A DNA stretch of 64,000 nt from Mycobacterium sp. Root135 (GCF_001426545.1 NZ_LMEZ01000005.1:404903-468902); one strand, 5' to 3'; numbered from the stretch's first letter, positions 1-9,402 are shown. Notes: a model not told the origin generated them from the sequence alone. Made by a program: numbers and translations.

Positions 1-2
1 TG

Positions 3-875
3 CTTGGCCTCGACGAGTTCGCGCTGCTGGCGGAGAACGCCGAGCAGATCGGCGCCACCGGTCCCCTGCCGTCGGCCGAGAGGCTGGAGTCGGGCCCCGT
101 CAGCGCGCTCAAGTGGGGCACGGCCGATCCGGAGGTCGTCTTCCTGCACGGCGGCGGGCAGAACGCCCACACCTGGGACACCGTCATCCTGGGCCTCGGC
201 GTGCCCGCGCTGGCCGTCGACCTGCCCGGCCACGGCCGGTCCGCGTGGCGCGAGGACGGCGACTACGGCCCCAAGCTCAACTCCGACACCCTGGCGCCGG
301 TGCTGCGCGAATGGGCTCCCGCGCCGCGCCTGATCGTCGGCATGTCACTCGGCGGGTTGACCGCACTACGGCTGGCCGCGACCCAGCCCGCGCTGGTACC
401 CGAGCTGCTGCTCGTCGACGTCACCCCGTCCGCACCCGAACGCCACGAGCAGATGACCAAGGCGCAGATGGGCACCGTCGCGCTGGTGCGCGGTGACCGC
501 ACCTTCCCCAGCTTCGCCGCGATGCTCGACGTGACCGTGGCGATGGCGCCGAATCGCGACCGTAAGTCGTTGCGCCGCGGCGTCTTCCACAACAGCAAGC
601 AACTCGACGACGGCACCTGGACGTGGCGTTACGACTCGTTCCGCAAGGGCGAAGGGTTCGAGGGCCTCTGGGACGACGTCCCGTCGATCACGATGCCCAC
701 GACGCTGGTGCGGGGCGCCAACTCGCACTTCGTCAACGACGAGGACGCCGACGCGTTCGCCACCGCGGCCCCGGGCTTTCTGCGCACCCACGTCGTCGCG
801 GACTCCGGCCACTCCGTCCAGGGTGATCAGCCGGCGGCGCTCGTCGAGATCCTGCGCGGGGTGCTCGCCCGCTGA
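3..875 (+). CDS. Alpha/beta-fold hydrolase (5' end outside window)
   Basis: Partial gene: the frame is already open at the window edge, so the start codon lies upstream. The visible 290 residues show an alpha/beta-hydrolase core: an oxyanion-hole region HGGGQNAHTWD near residue 48, the DLPGHGRS strand-loop, a nucleophile elbow GMSLGG, and a C-terminal DSGHSVQGDQP that supplies the catalytic His. The Ser-(Asp)-His triad can therefore be read with confidence, but the substrate cannot. Such proteins in mycobacteria include esterases, epoxide hydrolases and meta-cleavage hydrolases. It is followed on the same strand by a PhoX-type phosphatase after about 115 bases, with no sign of coupling. Confidence 0.85.
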   Translation, partial: LGLDEFALLAENAEQIGATGPLPSAERLESGPVSALKWGTADPEVVFLHGGGQNAHTWDTVILGLGVPALAVDLPGHGRSAWREDGDYGPKLNSDTLAPVLREWAPAPRLIVGMSLGGLTALRLAATQPALVPELLLVDVTPSAPERHEQMTKAQMGTVALVRGDRTFPSFAAMLDVTVAMAPNRDRKSLRRGVFHNSKQLDDGTWTWRYDSFRKGEGFEGLWDDVPSITMPTTLVRGANSHFVNDEDADAFATAAPGFLRTHVVADSGHSVQGDQPAALVEILRGVLAR

Positions 876-990
876 CCGTGTTTGGCTGCCGTTCACCAAA
901 TGCTTCACAACTGATCAACAGCGACCCGTAAGTTTCCGGCGAACTGGCCACAGCCCCGGCCGGTGCAATCGTCGGAAGGCTTCCCTTCGC

Positions 991-3081
991 ATGTCGCTGG
1001 TGCCGTTGAACTTGTTCGTCCAACACGATGGTCGCTCCGCGCGCCAGCACGTGACGTGCCGCTACAAGTGCGGTGACGCGTGCTCTCAGCCGGTCCCCAA
1101 CGACAGCGCCAACGAATACTTCGGCGACGTCGTCCAGCGGGTGTCGCGCCGAACGCTGCTGCGGACCACGGGCGTCACCGTGCTGGCCGTCGGCGCCGGA
1201 TCGGCCCTGGCCGCGTGCGGCACCGACACTCCGCCAGCCGTCAGCCAGGCCCCTGAGCCCCAAAAGCCCTCGGCGGGAATGAACTTCAACTCGGTGGCCC
1301 CCAACAGCGACGACGCCGTCGTCATCCCCGACGGTTACCGCCAGGCCGTGGTCATCAGCTGGGGCGATCCCGTCGTGCCGGGAGCGCCGGCGTTCGACGT
1401 GACCAAGCAGACCGCCGCGGCTCAACGCGGGCAGTTCGGCTTCAACAACGACTTCGCCGGGCTGCTGCCGATTCCCGGCAACGCCGGTCACTTCCTGCTG
1501 GTGACCAACCACGAGTACACCACCGAACAGTTCATGCACCCCGGCTACGACGCAGACAAGCCCACCCGCGAGCAGTTCGACATCTCGATCGCCGCCCACG
1601 GCCTCTCAGTGGTCGAGGTCAAGCGGACCGCCGACGGTCTCGCGCCGGTGCTGGGCCGCTACAACCGCCGCATCACCGCCGACACCCCGATGACGCTGAC
1701 CGGACCGGCCGCGGGCACCGACTTCGTCAAGACGGCCGCCGATCCGGACGGGCGAACCGTCTTGGGCACGTTCGCCAACTGTGCGGGCGGCGTGACGCCA
1801 TGGGGCACCGTGCTCTCGGGTGAGGAGAACTTCCACGGCTACTTCGGGGCGCCGGAGGGGGCGTCGGTCAGCCCGGTGCGCTCCGATCAGTTCAAGCGCT
1901 ACGGCGTCAAACCCGAAGCGACCGAACGTAAGTGGGAGTCCTTCGACCCCCGATTCGACGTCGTCGCGACACCCAACGAGGTGAACCGCTTCGGTTACGT
2001 CGTCGAGGTCAACCCGTGGGACCCCGCGTCTCAGCCGGTCAAGCACACCGCGATGGGCCGCCTCAAGCACGAGGGCGCCACCATCTACGTCACCGCCGAC
2101 GGCACCGTCGTGTCCTACACCGGTGACGACGAACGCTTCGACTACATGTACAAGTTCGTCTCCAGCAAGAAGGTGCAGCCGGGGGTCGGGGCGAGCGGAG
2201 CGACGGGAGGAGGTTTCAGCCCAGAAGCCATGGCGCACAACATGACCCTCCTCGACGAGGGCACGCTCTACGTCGCCAAGCTGTCCAGCGACATCCCCGC
2301 CAACCAGGTCGACGGCTCCGGCACGCTACCCGCAAAGGGGTCCTTCTCGGGCACCGGCACGTGGCTCCCGCTGCTGCGCTCCGGCCCGAACGGCCAAGCC
2401 GAGTCACTCGTCCCCGGCGTCAGCGCGACAGAGGCGTCGGTGTTCACCCGCTTCGCCGCCGACAAGGCCGGTGCCACCAAGATGGACCGTCCCGAGGACT
2501 TCGAGGCCAACCCGAAGACCGGCAAGGTGTACGTCGCCCTGACCAACAACGACGAACGCGGTGCGCCCGGTGAGGCGGCCCCCGATGCGGCCAACCCCCG
2601 CAACGACAACAAGAGCGGGCAGATCCTCGAGCTCACCGACGACCACGCCGGCACCACGTTCACCTGGGAACTGCTGCTGGTGTGCGGCGACCCGGCCGCC
2701 GCCGACACCTACTTCGGCGGCTTCGACAAGAGCCGCGTCAGCCCCATCTCGTGCCCCGACAACCTGGCCTTCGACAGCCACGGCAACCTGTGGATCTCCA
2801 CCGACGGCAACGCGCTCGACTCCAACGACGGCCTGTTCGCCGTCGCACTCGACGGGCCGAATCGTGGTGAGACCAAACAGTTCCTGACCGTGCCGCTCGG
2901 CGCCGAGACGTGCGGGCCGGTCGTCACCGACGACCTCGTCACCGTCTGCGTGCAGCACCCCGGGGAGAGCGACGACAACAGCGTCGACGACCCCCTCTCG
3001 CGCTGGCCGGAGGGCGACAACGGCACCGCCCGCCCGTCCGTCGTCGTGGTCTGGCGGGACTCCGGCAACATCGGCGTGTAG
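991..3081 (+). CDS. PhoX-family alkaline phosphatase, Tat-exported (DUF839)
   Basis: 696-residue PhoX/DUF839 protein, a family of Ca/Fe-dependent phosphatases exported folded by the Tat pathway. I chose ATG 991 because it gives the N-terminus typical of actinobacterial members: about 50 residues with a CRYKCGDACSQPVPN block, then the twin-arginine motif SRRTLLR, a hydrophobic segment and a lipobox-like LAAC. The protein is thus probably a Tat-exported lipoprotein. The body has the family's repeated beta-propeller-like segments (FGFNNDFAGLLP, NHEYT, CAGGVTPWGTVLSGEEN, RPEDFEANPKTGKVYVALTNN, SCPDNLAFDSHGNLWISTDG). Role inferred from family: phosphate release from phosphoesters outside the membrane. 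No Pho-box-like repeat was recognised upstream. An open frame continues upstream of 991 but lacks family character. Confidence 0.88.
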   Translation: MSLVPLNLFVQHDGRSARQHVTCRYKCGDACSQPVPNDSANEYFGDVVQRVSRRTLLRTTGVTVLAVGAGSALAACGTDTPPAVSQAPEPQKPSAGMNFNSVAPNSDDAVVIPDGYRQAVVISWGDPVVPGAPAFDVTKQTAAAQRGQFGFNNDFAGLLPIPGNAGHFLLVTNHEYTTEQFMHPGYDADKPTREQFDISIAAHGLSVVEVKRTADGLAPVLGRYNRRITADTPMTLTGPAAGTDFVKTAADPDGRTVLGTFANCAGGVTPWGTVLSGEENFHGYFGAPEGASVSPVRSDQFKRYGVKPEATERKWESFDPRFDVVATPNEVNRFGYVVEVNPWDPASQPVKHTAMGRLKHEGATIYVTADGTVVSYTGDDERFDYMYKFVSSKKVQPGVGASGATGGGFSPEAMAHNMTLLDEGTLYVAKLSSDIPANQVDGSGTLPAKGSFSGTGTWLPLLRSGPNGQAESLVPGVSATEASVFTRFAADKAGATKMDRPEDFEANPKTGKVYVALTNNDERGAPGEAAPDAANPRNDNKSGQILELTDDHAGTTFTWELLLVCGDPAAADTYFGGFDKSRVSPISCPDNLAFDSHGNLWISTDGNALDSNDGLFAVALDGPNRGETKQFLTVPLGAETCGPVVTDDLVTVCVQHPGESDDNSVDDPLSRWPEGDNGTARPSVVVVWRDSGNIGV

Positions 3082-3124
3082 GCCCTCGTGGGAGAACTCG
3101 GGGAATAAGGGGTAAGCAGGACCC

Positions 3125-3913
3125 ATGAGCTTCCCCACCCGCATCGGTGTCCAACTCCAGCCCCAGCACTCCCCCAACTACGGCCACCTCCGCGACGCGG
3201 TCCGGCGCTGCGAGGACATGGGCGTCGACGTCGCCTTCAACTGGGACCACTTCTACCCGCTCTACGGTGACCCCGACGGCGCCCACTACGAATGTTGGAC
3301 GATGCTCGGCGCGTGGGCCGAGCAGACCTCGCGCATCGAGATCGGCGCGCTGGTCACCTGCAACTCCTATCGCAACCCCGAGCTGCTGGCCGACATGGCG
3401 CGCACCGTCGACAACATCAGCGACGGCCGACTGATTCTCGGCATCGGGTCGGGCTGGAAGCAGAAGGACTACGACGAGTACGGCTACGAGTTCGGCACGG
3501 CCGGTAGCCGGCTCGACGACCTGGCGGCCGCCATGCCGCGCATCACCTCACGGCTCGGCAAGCTCGATCCCGCACCGGTGCGGGACATTCCGATCCTCAT
3601 CGGCGGCCAAGGCGAGAAGAAGACACTGCGCATGGTGGCGGAGTACGCGCACCTGTGGCATGGCTTCACCACCACCGAGACCTACCCGGATAAGGCCGCC
3701 GTGCTCGACCGGCACTGCGCCGACGTCGGCCGCGACCCCTCGACCATCGAACGGTCGGCGGGCGTCGAAGCCGGCAAGGGCGAGGACGCGCTGCTCGCCG
3801 ACGCCGAAGCACTGGTCGGGTTGGGGGTCAGTCTGTTGACCATCGGCGTCAACGGCCCCGACTACGACCTCAGTGCCGCCGAAGCGCTGTGCCGCTGGCG
3901 CGACAGCCGCTGA
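3125..3913 (+). CDS. LLM-class F420-dependent oxidoreductase
   Basis: 262-residue luciferase-like monooxygenase-fold protein. Family features seen: the N-terminal IGVQLQPQHSPNYGHL strand, FNWDHFYPLYGDPDG, the ARTVDNISDGRLILGIGSGWKQKDYDEYGYEFG block characteristic of mycobacterial F420-dependent members, and PILIGGQGEKKTLRMVAEYAHLW. Known for the family: hydride transfer using coenzyme F420 (less often FMN) in a TIM-barrel active site. The substrate is not predictable. ATG 3125 fits the alignment start and lies 43 bases after the PhoX stop. The 3' end faces the metallopeptidase gene with only 6 bases between the two stop codons. Confidence 0.85.
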   Translation: MSFPTRIGVQLQPQHSPNYGHLRDAVRRCEDMGVDVAFNWDHFYPLYGDPDGAHYECWTMLGAWAEQTSRIEIGALVTCNSYRNPELLADMARTVDNISDGRLILGIGSGWKQKDYDEYGYEFGTAGSRLDDLAAAMPRITSRLGKLDPAPVRDIPILIGGQGEKKTLRMVAEYAHLWHGFTTTETYPDKAAVLDRHCADVGRDPSTIERSAGVEAGKGEDALLADAEALVGLGVSLLTIGVNGPDYDLSAAEALCRWRDSR

Positions 3914-3919
3914 CCCGGC

Positions 3920-4828
3920 CTACTTCACATACGGCGTCAGCAGAGTGCTCCACGCCCGGCTCAGCTTCTCGTACTCGCCAGGGCACCGCTCGGCGCGATG
4001 CTCCGGCAGCTGACCGGTAGCCACGACGTCCCCCGTGTCGTCAGGATCGGCGCCGTACGCCCAACAGATCATGTTGAACATCCGCGCCCGGTCCGGTGTG
4101 TGCTCGTCGGAGAGAAGGTCGTCGTCGATCGGCCCCCCTTCACCCGAGCTCATCGCGCCGAACCACCGGGCCGAATCCAAAATGGCCTGCACGTTGTTCG
4201 GTTCGACCTTGCCGTCGTCGTCGGGTTGCAGGAGCAGGTAGGCCGACGCCTGGTCAGCCACGTCCTCTTCGCGCCCGGTGGTCGGCAGCTCGTAGAGGTC
4301 GATCACCATGTGACCGGTCTCATGATAGAAGGAGAACAAGGCCTCGTTCCACGCGCTGGTCTCCGGATCTTCGTCACCAAGCCCCGCGTACAGGTCCAAA
4401 CTGTTCGCGACGTCCTCGTAACACAGGGTCATCGCCTTGTCGTCCGAGCTCCAAAAGTCGTTGGGCTCATCGCATTGCGAGCCCTTCAAGGGGATGTCGT
4501 AGGGCAGCTTCAAGGTCGCGGTGATGTCCTCGGCCAGCTGCGGCAGCAGTTTGGTGTCCTCCATGAACTTGCGGCCCCGAACGGCGTCCGGCGTGGTGGC
4601 CTCTTCGTAGACCACGTTCATGGTGCCGGGCCAGTCGTCGTCGGACGGGTCCGAGTCCGGGACGCCGTTGTGGTTGACGTCGGTCTGAGTGGGCGTCGGC
4701 ATGACGGCGGCCTCGGCCGGTGCCGACGACGACACCGCCGCCTGGCTGCCCTGTCCACAACCGGCCACGACGGCCGCGACGGCCGCGACGGCCACCATGA
4801 CCACACCCGTACGAATGTTGGCTGCCAC
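3920..4828 (-). CDS. DUF4344-type zinc metallopeptidase lipoprotein
   Basis: 302 residues starting at GTG 4828. Residues 1-24 form a lipoprotein signal (hydrophobic stretch ending VVAGC, lipidated Cys24), so the mature protein is probably anchored outside the membrane. A Ser/Ala/Pro linker and an acidic DVNHNGVPDSDPSDDD stretch follow. The catalytic zinc motif is HETGH at residues 169-173; GREEDVADQ about 15 residues later probably supplies the third ligand. This matches the DUF4344 metallopeptidases, whose substrates are unknown. Cysteines at 119 and 136 could form a disulfide. The gene is divergent from the amino-acid ABC importer and converges on the LLM gene. Confidence 0.82.
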   Translation of the reverse strand: MAANIRTGVVMVAVAAVAAVVAGCGQGSQAAVSSSAPAEAAVMPTPTQTDVNHNGVPDSDPSDDDWPGTMNVVYEEATTPDAVRGRKFMEDTKLLPQLAEDITATLKLPYDIPLKGSQCDEPNDFWSSDDKAMTLCYEDVANSLDLYAGLGDEDPETSAWNEALFSFYHETGHMVIDLYELPTTGREEDVADQASAYLLLQPDDDGKVEPNNVQAILDSARWFGAMSSGEGGPIDDDLLSDEHTPDRARMFNMICWAYGADPDDTGDVVATGQLPEHRAERCPGEYEKLSRAWSTLLTPYVK

Positions 4829-4975
4829 GTATCAATCCCCCGTCACTACCGGACCGAAACCGCACTCTAGCCCGACGAAGTAACGTGTACGTCAATTTAG
4901 GTGGGTGGGCAGCGAAAGGGACTCGTCACGAGCAGAAGCCGTGCTGCGGCGTCGTTGCCAAGTAACTTGCTATGG

Positions 4976-6769
4976 GTGAACCACCACTCGGGCCACGCAC
5001 GCTTCCGCCTGGCCGCACTTCTGGCCGTCGTGCTGATGACGATCGGGCTCGCGCCGCCGGCATCCGCAGACGCCGACCAGTGCGCGCCTCCGGGAGCCGA
5101 GAGCGCCAGCGCCCTGCCCACCAACCTCGCGTCGGCGGCGAAGGGCCCGGAGGCGGACAAGTACACGACGCCAGGCGTCGAGCCGCTCCCGGTCGACGCG
5201 AAAGCCCTCGGCCTCGGCACCCCCGGCGTGCTGACCGTCGGCACGCTGTCGGACGCGCCGCCCAGCATCTGCATCGACTCCCAGGGCACGTTCACCGGTT
5301 TCGACAACGAACTGCTACGCGCCGTCGCCGACAAGCTGGGGCTGAAGGTCAACTTCGTCGGCACCGACTTCTCCGGTCTGCTGGCGCAAGTGGCGGCCCG
5401 CCGCTTCGACGTGGGCTCGTCGTCGATCACCACCACCGACGCCCGGCGCCAGACCGTCGGCTTCACCAACGGCTACGACTTCGGCTACTTCTCACTGGTG
5501 GTCCCGCCAGGCTCGCCGATCAAGGGCTTCTCGCAATTGACTGCAGGACAACGCATCGGCGTGGTCCAGGGCACCGTGCAGGAGGCCTACGTCGTCGACA
5601 CCCTCGGGCTCGACCCGGTCAAGTTCCCCGATTACAACACCGTCTACGGCAGCTTGAAGACCCGCCAGATCGACGCCTGGGTGGCGCCGTCACAACAGGC
5701 GGTCGGCACGGTGCAAGCGGGCGACCCCGCCCAGATCGTCGAGAACACCTTCAGCCTGGACAACTTCGTCGCCTACGCGGTGGCCAAGGAGAACAAGCCG
5801 CTGATCGACGCCCTCAACGCCGGCCTCGACGCAGTGATCGCCGACGGCACCTGGTCGACGTTGTACTCCAACTGGGTGCCCCGCGCGCTGCCCCCCGGCT
5901 GGAAGCCCGGCTCCAAGGCGGTACCACCACCGCAGCTGCCCGACTTCAACGCCATCGCCGCGAAACAGGCTCCCGCCGCGGACAATTCCAGCGTCGCACC
6001 CAAATCGGTTGGGCAACAATTGGCGGACTCCTTCCTGGACTGGGAGCTGTACAAGCGCGCCATCCCCGACCTGTTCAAGACAGGTCTGCCCAACACCCTG
6101 ATCCTGACGGTCTGCGCCGCCATCATCGGCCTGATCCTCGGCATGGGCCTCGCAGTCGCCGGCATCTCCAAGGCCCGCTGGCTGAGATGGCCTGCGCGCG
6201 TCTACACCGACGTGTTCCGCGGCCTGCCCGAGGTGGTCATCATCCTGATCATCGGCCTGGGCGTCGGACCGATCGTCGGCGGGCTGACCGGCAACAACCC
6301 CTATCCGCTCGGCATCGCGGCACTCGGCCTGATGGCGGCCGCCTACATCGGCGAGATTCTGCGCTCGGGCATCCAAAGCGTGGAGGCCGGACAGCTCGAG
6401 GCCTCACGGGCGCTGGGCTTCAGCTATTCGTCGTCGATGCGGCTGGTCATCGTGCCCCAGGGCGTCCGGCGCGTGCTGCCCGCCCTGGTCAACCAGTTCA
6501 TCTCGCTGCTCAAGGCCTCGTCGCTGGTGTACTTCCTTGGCCTCATCGCCAGCCAACGCGAACTGTTCCAGGTGGGCCGCGACCTCAACGCCCAGACCGG
6601 CAACCTGTCACCCCTGGTCGCGGCGGGCATCTTCTATCTCGCCTTGACCATTCCGCTGACCCACCTGGTCAACTACATCGACGCACGGCTGCGACGCGGA
6701 AGACCCGTGGCCGACTCCGAAGACCCGGCCAGTCCCTCGAACCCGGCAGCAACCCAGGAGATGTTGTGA
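4976..6769 (+). CDS. Fused amino-acid ABC transporter: substrate-binding plus permease
   Basis: 597 residues from GTG 4976. The frame is open back to GTG 4901 and also offers TTG 4967; I prefer 4976 because the signal peptide (RFRLAALLAVVLMTIGLAPPASADA) then sits at the N-terminus, but no clear ribosome site decides it. After export, residues about 60-310 are a GlnH-type periplasmic binding domain (GVLTVGTLSDAPPSICID, FTGFDNELLRAVADKLGL, RFDVGSSSITTTDARRQTVGFTNGYDF). The rest is a HisM/GlnP-type permease with several spans and the EAA loop (YIGEILRSGIQSVEAGQLEASRALG region). Family role: import of a polar amino acid, probably glutamine or glutamate. Overlaps the ATPase gene by 4 bases (GTGA), implying coupled translation. 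Confidence 0.88.
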   Translation: MNHHSGHARFRLAALLAVVLMTIGLAPPASADADQCAPPGAESASALPTNLASAAKGPEADKYTTPGVEPLPVDAKALGLGTPGVLTVGTLSDAPPSICIDSQGTFTGFDNELLRAVADKLGLKVNFVGTDFSGLLAQVAARRFDVGSSSITTTDARRQTVGFTNGYDFGYFSLVVPPGSPIKGFSQLTAGQRIGVVQGTVQEAYVVDTLGLDPVKFPDYNTVYGSLKTRQIDAWVAPSQQAVGTVQAGDPAQIVENTFSLDNFVAYAVAKENKPLIDALNAGLDAVIADGTWSTLYSNWVPRALPPGWKPGSKAVPPPQLPDFNAIAAKQAPAADNSSVAPKSVGQQLADSFLDWELYKRAIPDLFKTGLPNTLILTVCAAIIGLILGMGLAVAGISKARWLRWPARVYTDVFRGLPEVVIILIIGLGVGPIVGGLTGNNPYPLGIAALGLMAAAYIGEILRSGIQSVEAGQLEASRALGFSYSSSMRLVIVPQGVRRVLPALVNQFISLLKASSLVYFLGLIASQRELFQVGRDLNAQTGNLSPLVAAGIFYLALTIPLTHLVNYIDARLRRGRPVADSEDPASPSNPAATQEML

Positions 6770-7512
6770 ACGCCCCCGTGAAGTTCGAGCCAGTGTCGTT
6801 GGCAGCCAACGACATCCACCTGTCGTTCGGCACCAACTCCGTCCTTCGCGGAGTCGACCTCGACGTGCCCGCCGGCACCACCACCGCGGTGATCGGACCC
6901 TCCGGCTCGGGCAAGTCCACCCTGCTGCGCGCACTGAACCGGCTGCACGAACCCGACCGCGGCGACATCCTCCTCGACGGCCGATCCGTGCTCAAGGACA
7001 ACCCCGACGAGTTGCGCCAACGCATCGGCATGGTGTTCCAGCAGTTCAACCTGTTCCCCCACCGCACCGTCCTCGACAACGTGACGCTCGCACCCCGACG
7101 ACTCAAGCGCCTCGACGCCGACGCCGCACGCGAACTCGGGCTGACCCACCTGGACCGAGTCGGGTTGCGACACAAGGCCGATGTTCGCCCCGCCACCCTG
7201 TCCGGCGGGCAGCAGCAGCGCGTCGCCATCGCCCGCGCCTTGGCCATGGCGCCCCAGGTGATGTTCTTCGACGAGGCGACCTCGGCGCTCGACCCCGAGT
7301 TGGTCAAGGGCGTCCTCGCGCTCATCGCCGAGCTCGGCAAGGACGGCATGACGATGGTGGTCGTCACCCACGAGATGGGCTTCGCCCGGTCCGCCGCCGA
7401 CTCCGTGGTGTTCATGGACCACGGCAAGGTGGTCGAGACCGGGACACCCGAGCGGATCTTCTCCGACGCCGAGACCGACCGCTTGCGCCAATTCCTGTCG
7501 CAAGTGCTGTAG
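6766..7512 (+). CDS. Amino-acid ABC transporter ATP-binding protein (GlnQ-type)
   Basis: 248 residues. The start GTG 6766 overlaps the permease stop as GTGA and is preceded by AGGAG at about 6756, a good ribosome site. All ABC motifs are present: Walker A GPSGSGKST, Q-loop MVFQQFNLFPH, signature LSGGQQQR, Walker B VMFFDEATSALD, and the switch His in VVTHEMGFAR. The sequence falls in the polar amino-acid (GlnQ/HisP) class. It energises the fused binding-protein/permease encoded just upstream; two copies of each half would make the complete importer. A MarR gene follows after 74 bases on the same strand. Confidence 0.9.
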   Translation: MNAPVKFEPVSLAANDIHLSFGTNSVLRGVDLDVPAGTTTAVIGPSGSGKSTLLRALNRLHEPDRGDILLDGRSVLKDNPDELRQRIGMVFQQFNLFPHRTVLDNVTLAPRRLKRLDADAARELGLTHLDRVGLRHKADVRPATLSGGQQQRVAIARALAMAPQVMFFDEATSALDPELVKGVLALIAELGKDGMTMVVVTHEMGFARSAADSVVFMDHGKVVETGTPERIFSDAETDRLRQFLSQVL

Positions 7513-7586
7513 CGATTGGGGGTCAGTTGGACCAATCGACGCATGTCGAGCGGTCCAGACGGCCAGAGCGGTTAGACTAGCGAATT

Positions 7587-8051
7587 ATGGTAGAGACCGA
7601 ACCGCAGGTCACTGAGCTGGCCGGAGAGCTGCAGCAGGTGCTCTCCAAGCTCTTCTCCGTCCTGCGTCGGGGCGACTCCAACCGGAACATGCCCGAGGGC
7701 GGTGCCGACCTGACCCTGGCGCAGCTGTCGATCTTGCTGACACTGCTTGATCTTGGTCCGATCCGGATGACCGAACTTGCGGCCCACGAGCGCGTCCGCA
7801 CCCCGACGACCACGGTCGCCATCCGGCGCCTCGAGAAGCTCGGACTGGTCAAGCGGTCCCGCGACCCATCCGATCTGCGTGCCGTCCTCGTCGACGTCAC
7901 CCCGCGCGGACTGGTCCAACATCGTGAGGCGTTGGCGACGCGACGCGCCCAGATCGCAGGCATGCTGACCCGGCTCAGCGCCGAAGAACGCCAGACACTG
8001 GCCAATGCCCTTGCGCCACTTACCAGGTTGGCCGAGCAGCAGAGCGACTAG
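7587..8051 (+). CDS. MarR-family transcriptional regulator
   Basis: 154 residues with the MarR winged-helix layout: N-terminal dimerisation helix, LTLAQLSILLTLLDLGPIRMTELAAHERVRTPTTTVAIRRLEKLGLVKRSRDPSDLRAVLVDVTPRG (helix-turn-helix, then wing with the DPSDLRA signature), and a C-terminal dimerisation helix. Homologues bind palindromes as dimers and usually repress neighbouring genes until a small ligand binds. Its target cannot be read from sequence. The neighbours are the amino-acid ABC importer upstream and the convergent glucosylglycerate hydrolase, whose stop codon is 10 bases away. Confidence 0.87.
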   Translation: MVETEPQVTELAGELQQVLSKLFSVLRRGDSNRNMPEGGADLTLAQLSILLTLLDLGPIRMTELAAHERVRTPTTTVAIRRLEKLGLVKRSRDPSDLRAVLVDVTPRGLVQHREALATRRAQIAGMLTRLSAEERQTLANALAPLTRLAEQQSD

Positions 8052-8061
8052 CTCCCCCGCG

Positions 8062-9402
8062 TCACCCAAGCCAGTCCAAGACCGCCGCGGCGGTCCACGA
8101 CTGTTGCATGCTGCCCAACGGTTCTCCGGTGAACGGCTCGTAGTACTCGGCGAAGGTCCCGTCACTGGCCTGGCGCAGTCCTTCACGCCTCAGGTTCGAC
8201 GACCGCTCGGCCCAGCCGCGGCGGGCAAAGCACCAGGAGAACAACCACGTCAGGACCGGCCAGACCGGGCCGCGCCAATACTCCCGCGCCCGGAAGTCCG
8301 GTGACACCGGCGACGTCGACGGGATCAGGGAGTACTTCAGATCCGGATGCCCGCAGAAGCGCGGACCTTCGAGCCGTCTCAGCAGCGTCCGTTCGCGGTC
8401 GTGGGACAGACCGCCGCACAGCAGCGGCGAGAACTGGGCGACCGTCTCGGTCGTGATCCACTTCTCGGCACGAAGATCGTAATCCCTTGCCCCACAGGTA
8501 CGTTCGTCGGTGGAGTCGACGACGCCGCGGCGGAAGCGCTCCGCCCACGCATACAGGTCGCGGACGTCGGAATGCGGACGCTTGTAGTCCTCCCCGATCT
8601 CGGCGAGCACCGTGCACGCCACCGAGAGGATGGCCGAGACGAAGACGTCCTCGACGGCGAAGCTCATCACCTTCGGCAGCAGCGCGTCGTCATAGTTGAC
8701 CGACTTCATCTGCTCGACCAACCACATGTAGCGGTCGTACTCCAGGTCCGACGGTCGCTGCGTCGCGTCGGTGACGATCGCGTTGTCCTCACGCGTGTAC
8801 GGCGGCATCGGTCCCGGAGTCACGTTGGCGTACGCCGCATCCCAGCGCGGCGAGTTGTCCATCCCGGACTCCCACCCGTGATAGACCGTCACCCGGCCGC
8901 GGGTCTCGGGGTCACGGGCCTCGGCCAACCACCGGTGCCACCGCACCAAGTCGTTCCACCGACGGTCCAGGAAGGCCTCCGCCACGGCGCGCGTGGAGCG
9001 GCCCCTGGTGCGGGCGTTGTCGAGGATGCGCTGCACCGCGATGGCGTGCACCGGCGGCTGGGTGATGCCCGACGTCTGCCTACCCAGTGGCGCGTTGACC
9101 GCCAGCGCCGAGGTCGCCCACCGCGCGGGGCCGGGGAAGTAGCCGTCGACCCCGTTGGCGAAGACGATGTGCGGAATCATGCCGTTCTTCCACTGCGCCG
9201 ACAGCAGGGTGTCCAGCTCCACGACGGCGCGCTCGACGCTCAGCGGGGCCAGGCCGATCGACACGAAGGCCGCATCCCAGCTCCACATGTGTGGGTACAG
9301 CAGTGGCGCGGCGGTGGTCATCACGCCGAGGTCGTTGCCGCGCAACAAGTAGGCGGCGCGGGCCGAGAGCTGCGTGGGCGCGAAGTTCGAATCCGGTGGC
9401 AT
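8062..9402 (-). CDS. ggh: Glucosylglycerate hydrolase (GH63)
   Basis: 446 residues from ATG 9402. This start, rather than the in-frame ATGs 9 and 12 bases upstream, gives exactly the length I recall for the characterised Mycolicibacterium hassiacum enzyme and puts the landmark residues at the published numbers: Asp43 (MWSWDAAF), catalytic Asp182 (GWESGMDNSPRWD) and Glu419 (TFAEYYEPFTG). Known function: hydrolysis of glucosylglycerate, a compatible solute that mycobacteria build up under nitrogen limitation, to glucose and glycerate when nitrogen returns. The protein has no signal peptide, so it is cytosolic. The gene is divergent from the SDR gene. Assignment is by sequence recognition; mannosylglycerate hydrolysis is also possible in this family. 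Confidence 0.85.
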   Translation of the reverse strand: MPPDSNFAPTQLSARAAYLLRGNDLGVMTTAAPLLYPHMWSWDAAFVSIGLAPLSVERAVVELDTLLSAQWKNGMIPHIVFANGVDGYFPGPARWATSALAVNAPLGRQTSGITQPPVHAIAVQRILDNARTRGRSTRAVAEAFLDRRWNDLVRWHRWLAEARDPETRGRVTVYHGWESGMDNSPRWDAAYANVTPGPMPPYTREDNAIVTDATQRPSDLEYDRYMWLVEQMKSVNYDDALLPKVMSFAVEDVFVSAILSVACTVLAEIGEDYKRPHSDVRDLYAWAERFRRGVVDSTDERTCGARDYDLRAEKWITTETVAQFSPLLCGGLSHDRERTLLRRLEGPRFCGHPDLKYSLIPSTSPVSPDFRAREYWRGPVWPVLTWLFSWCFARRGWAERSSNLRREGLRQASDGTFAEYYEPFTGEPLGSMQQSWTAAAVLDWLG

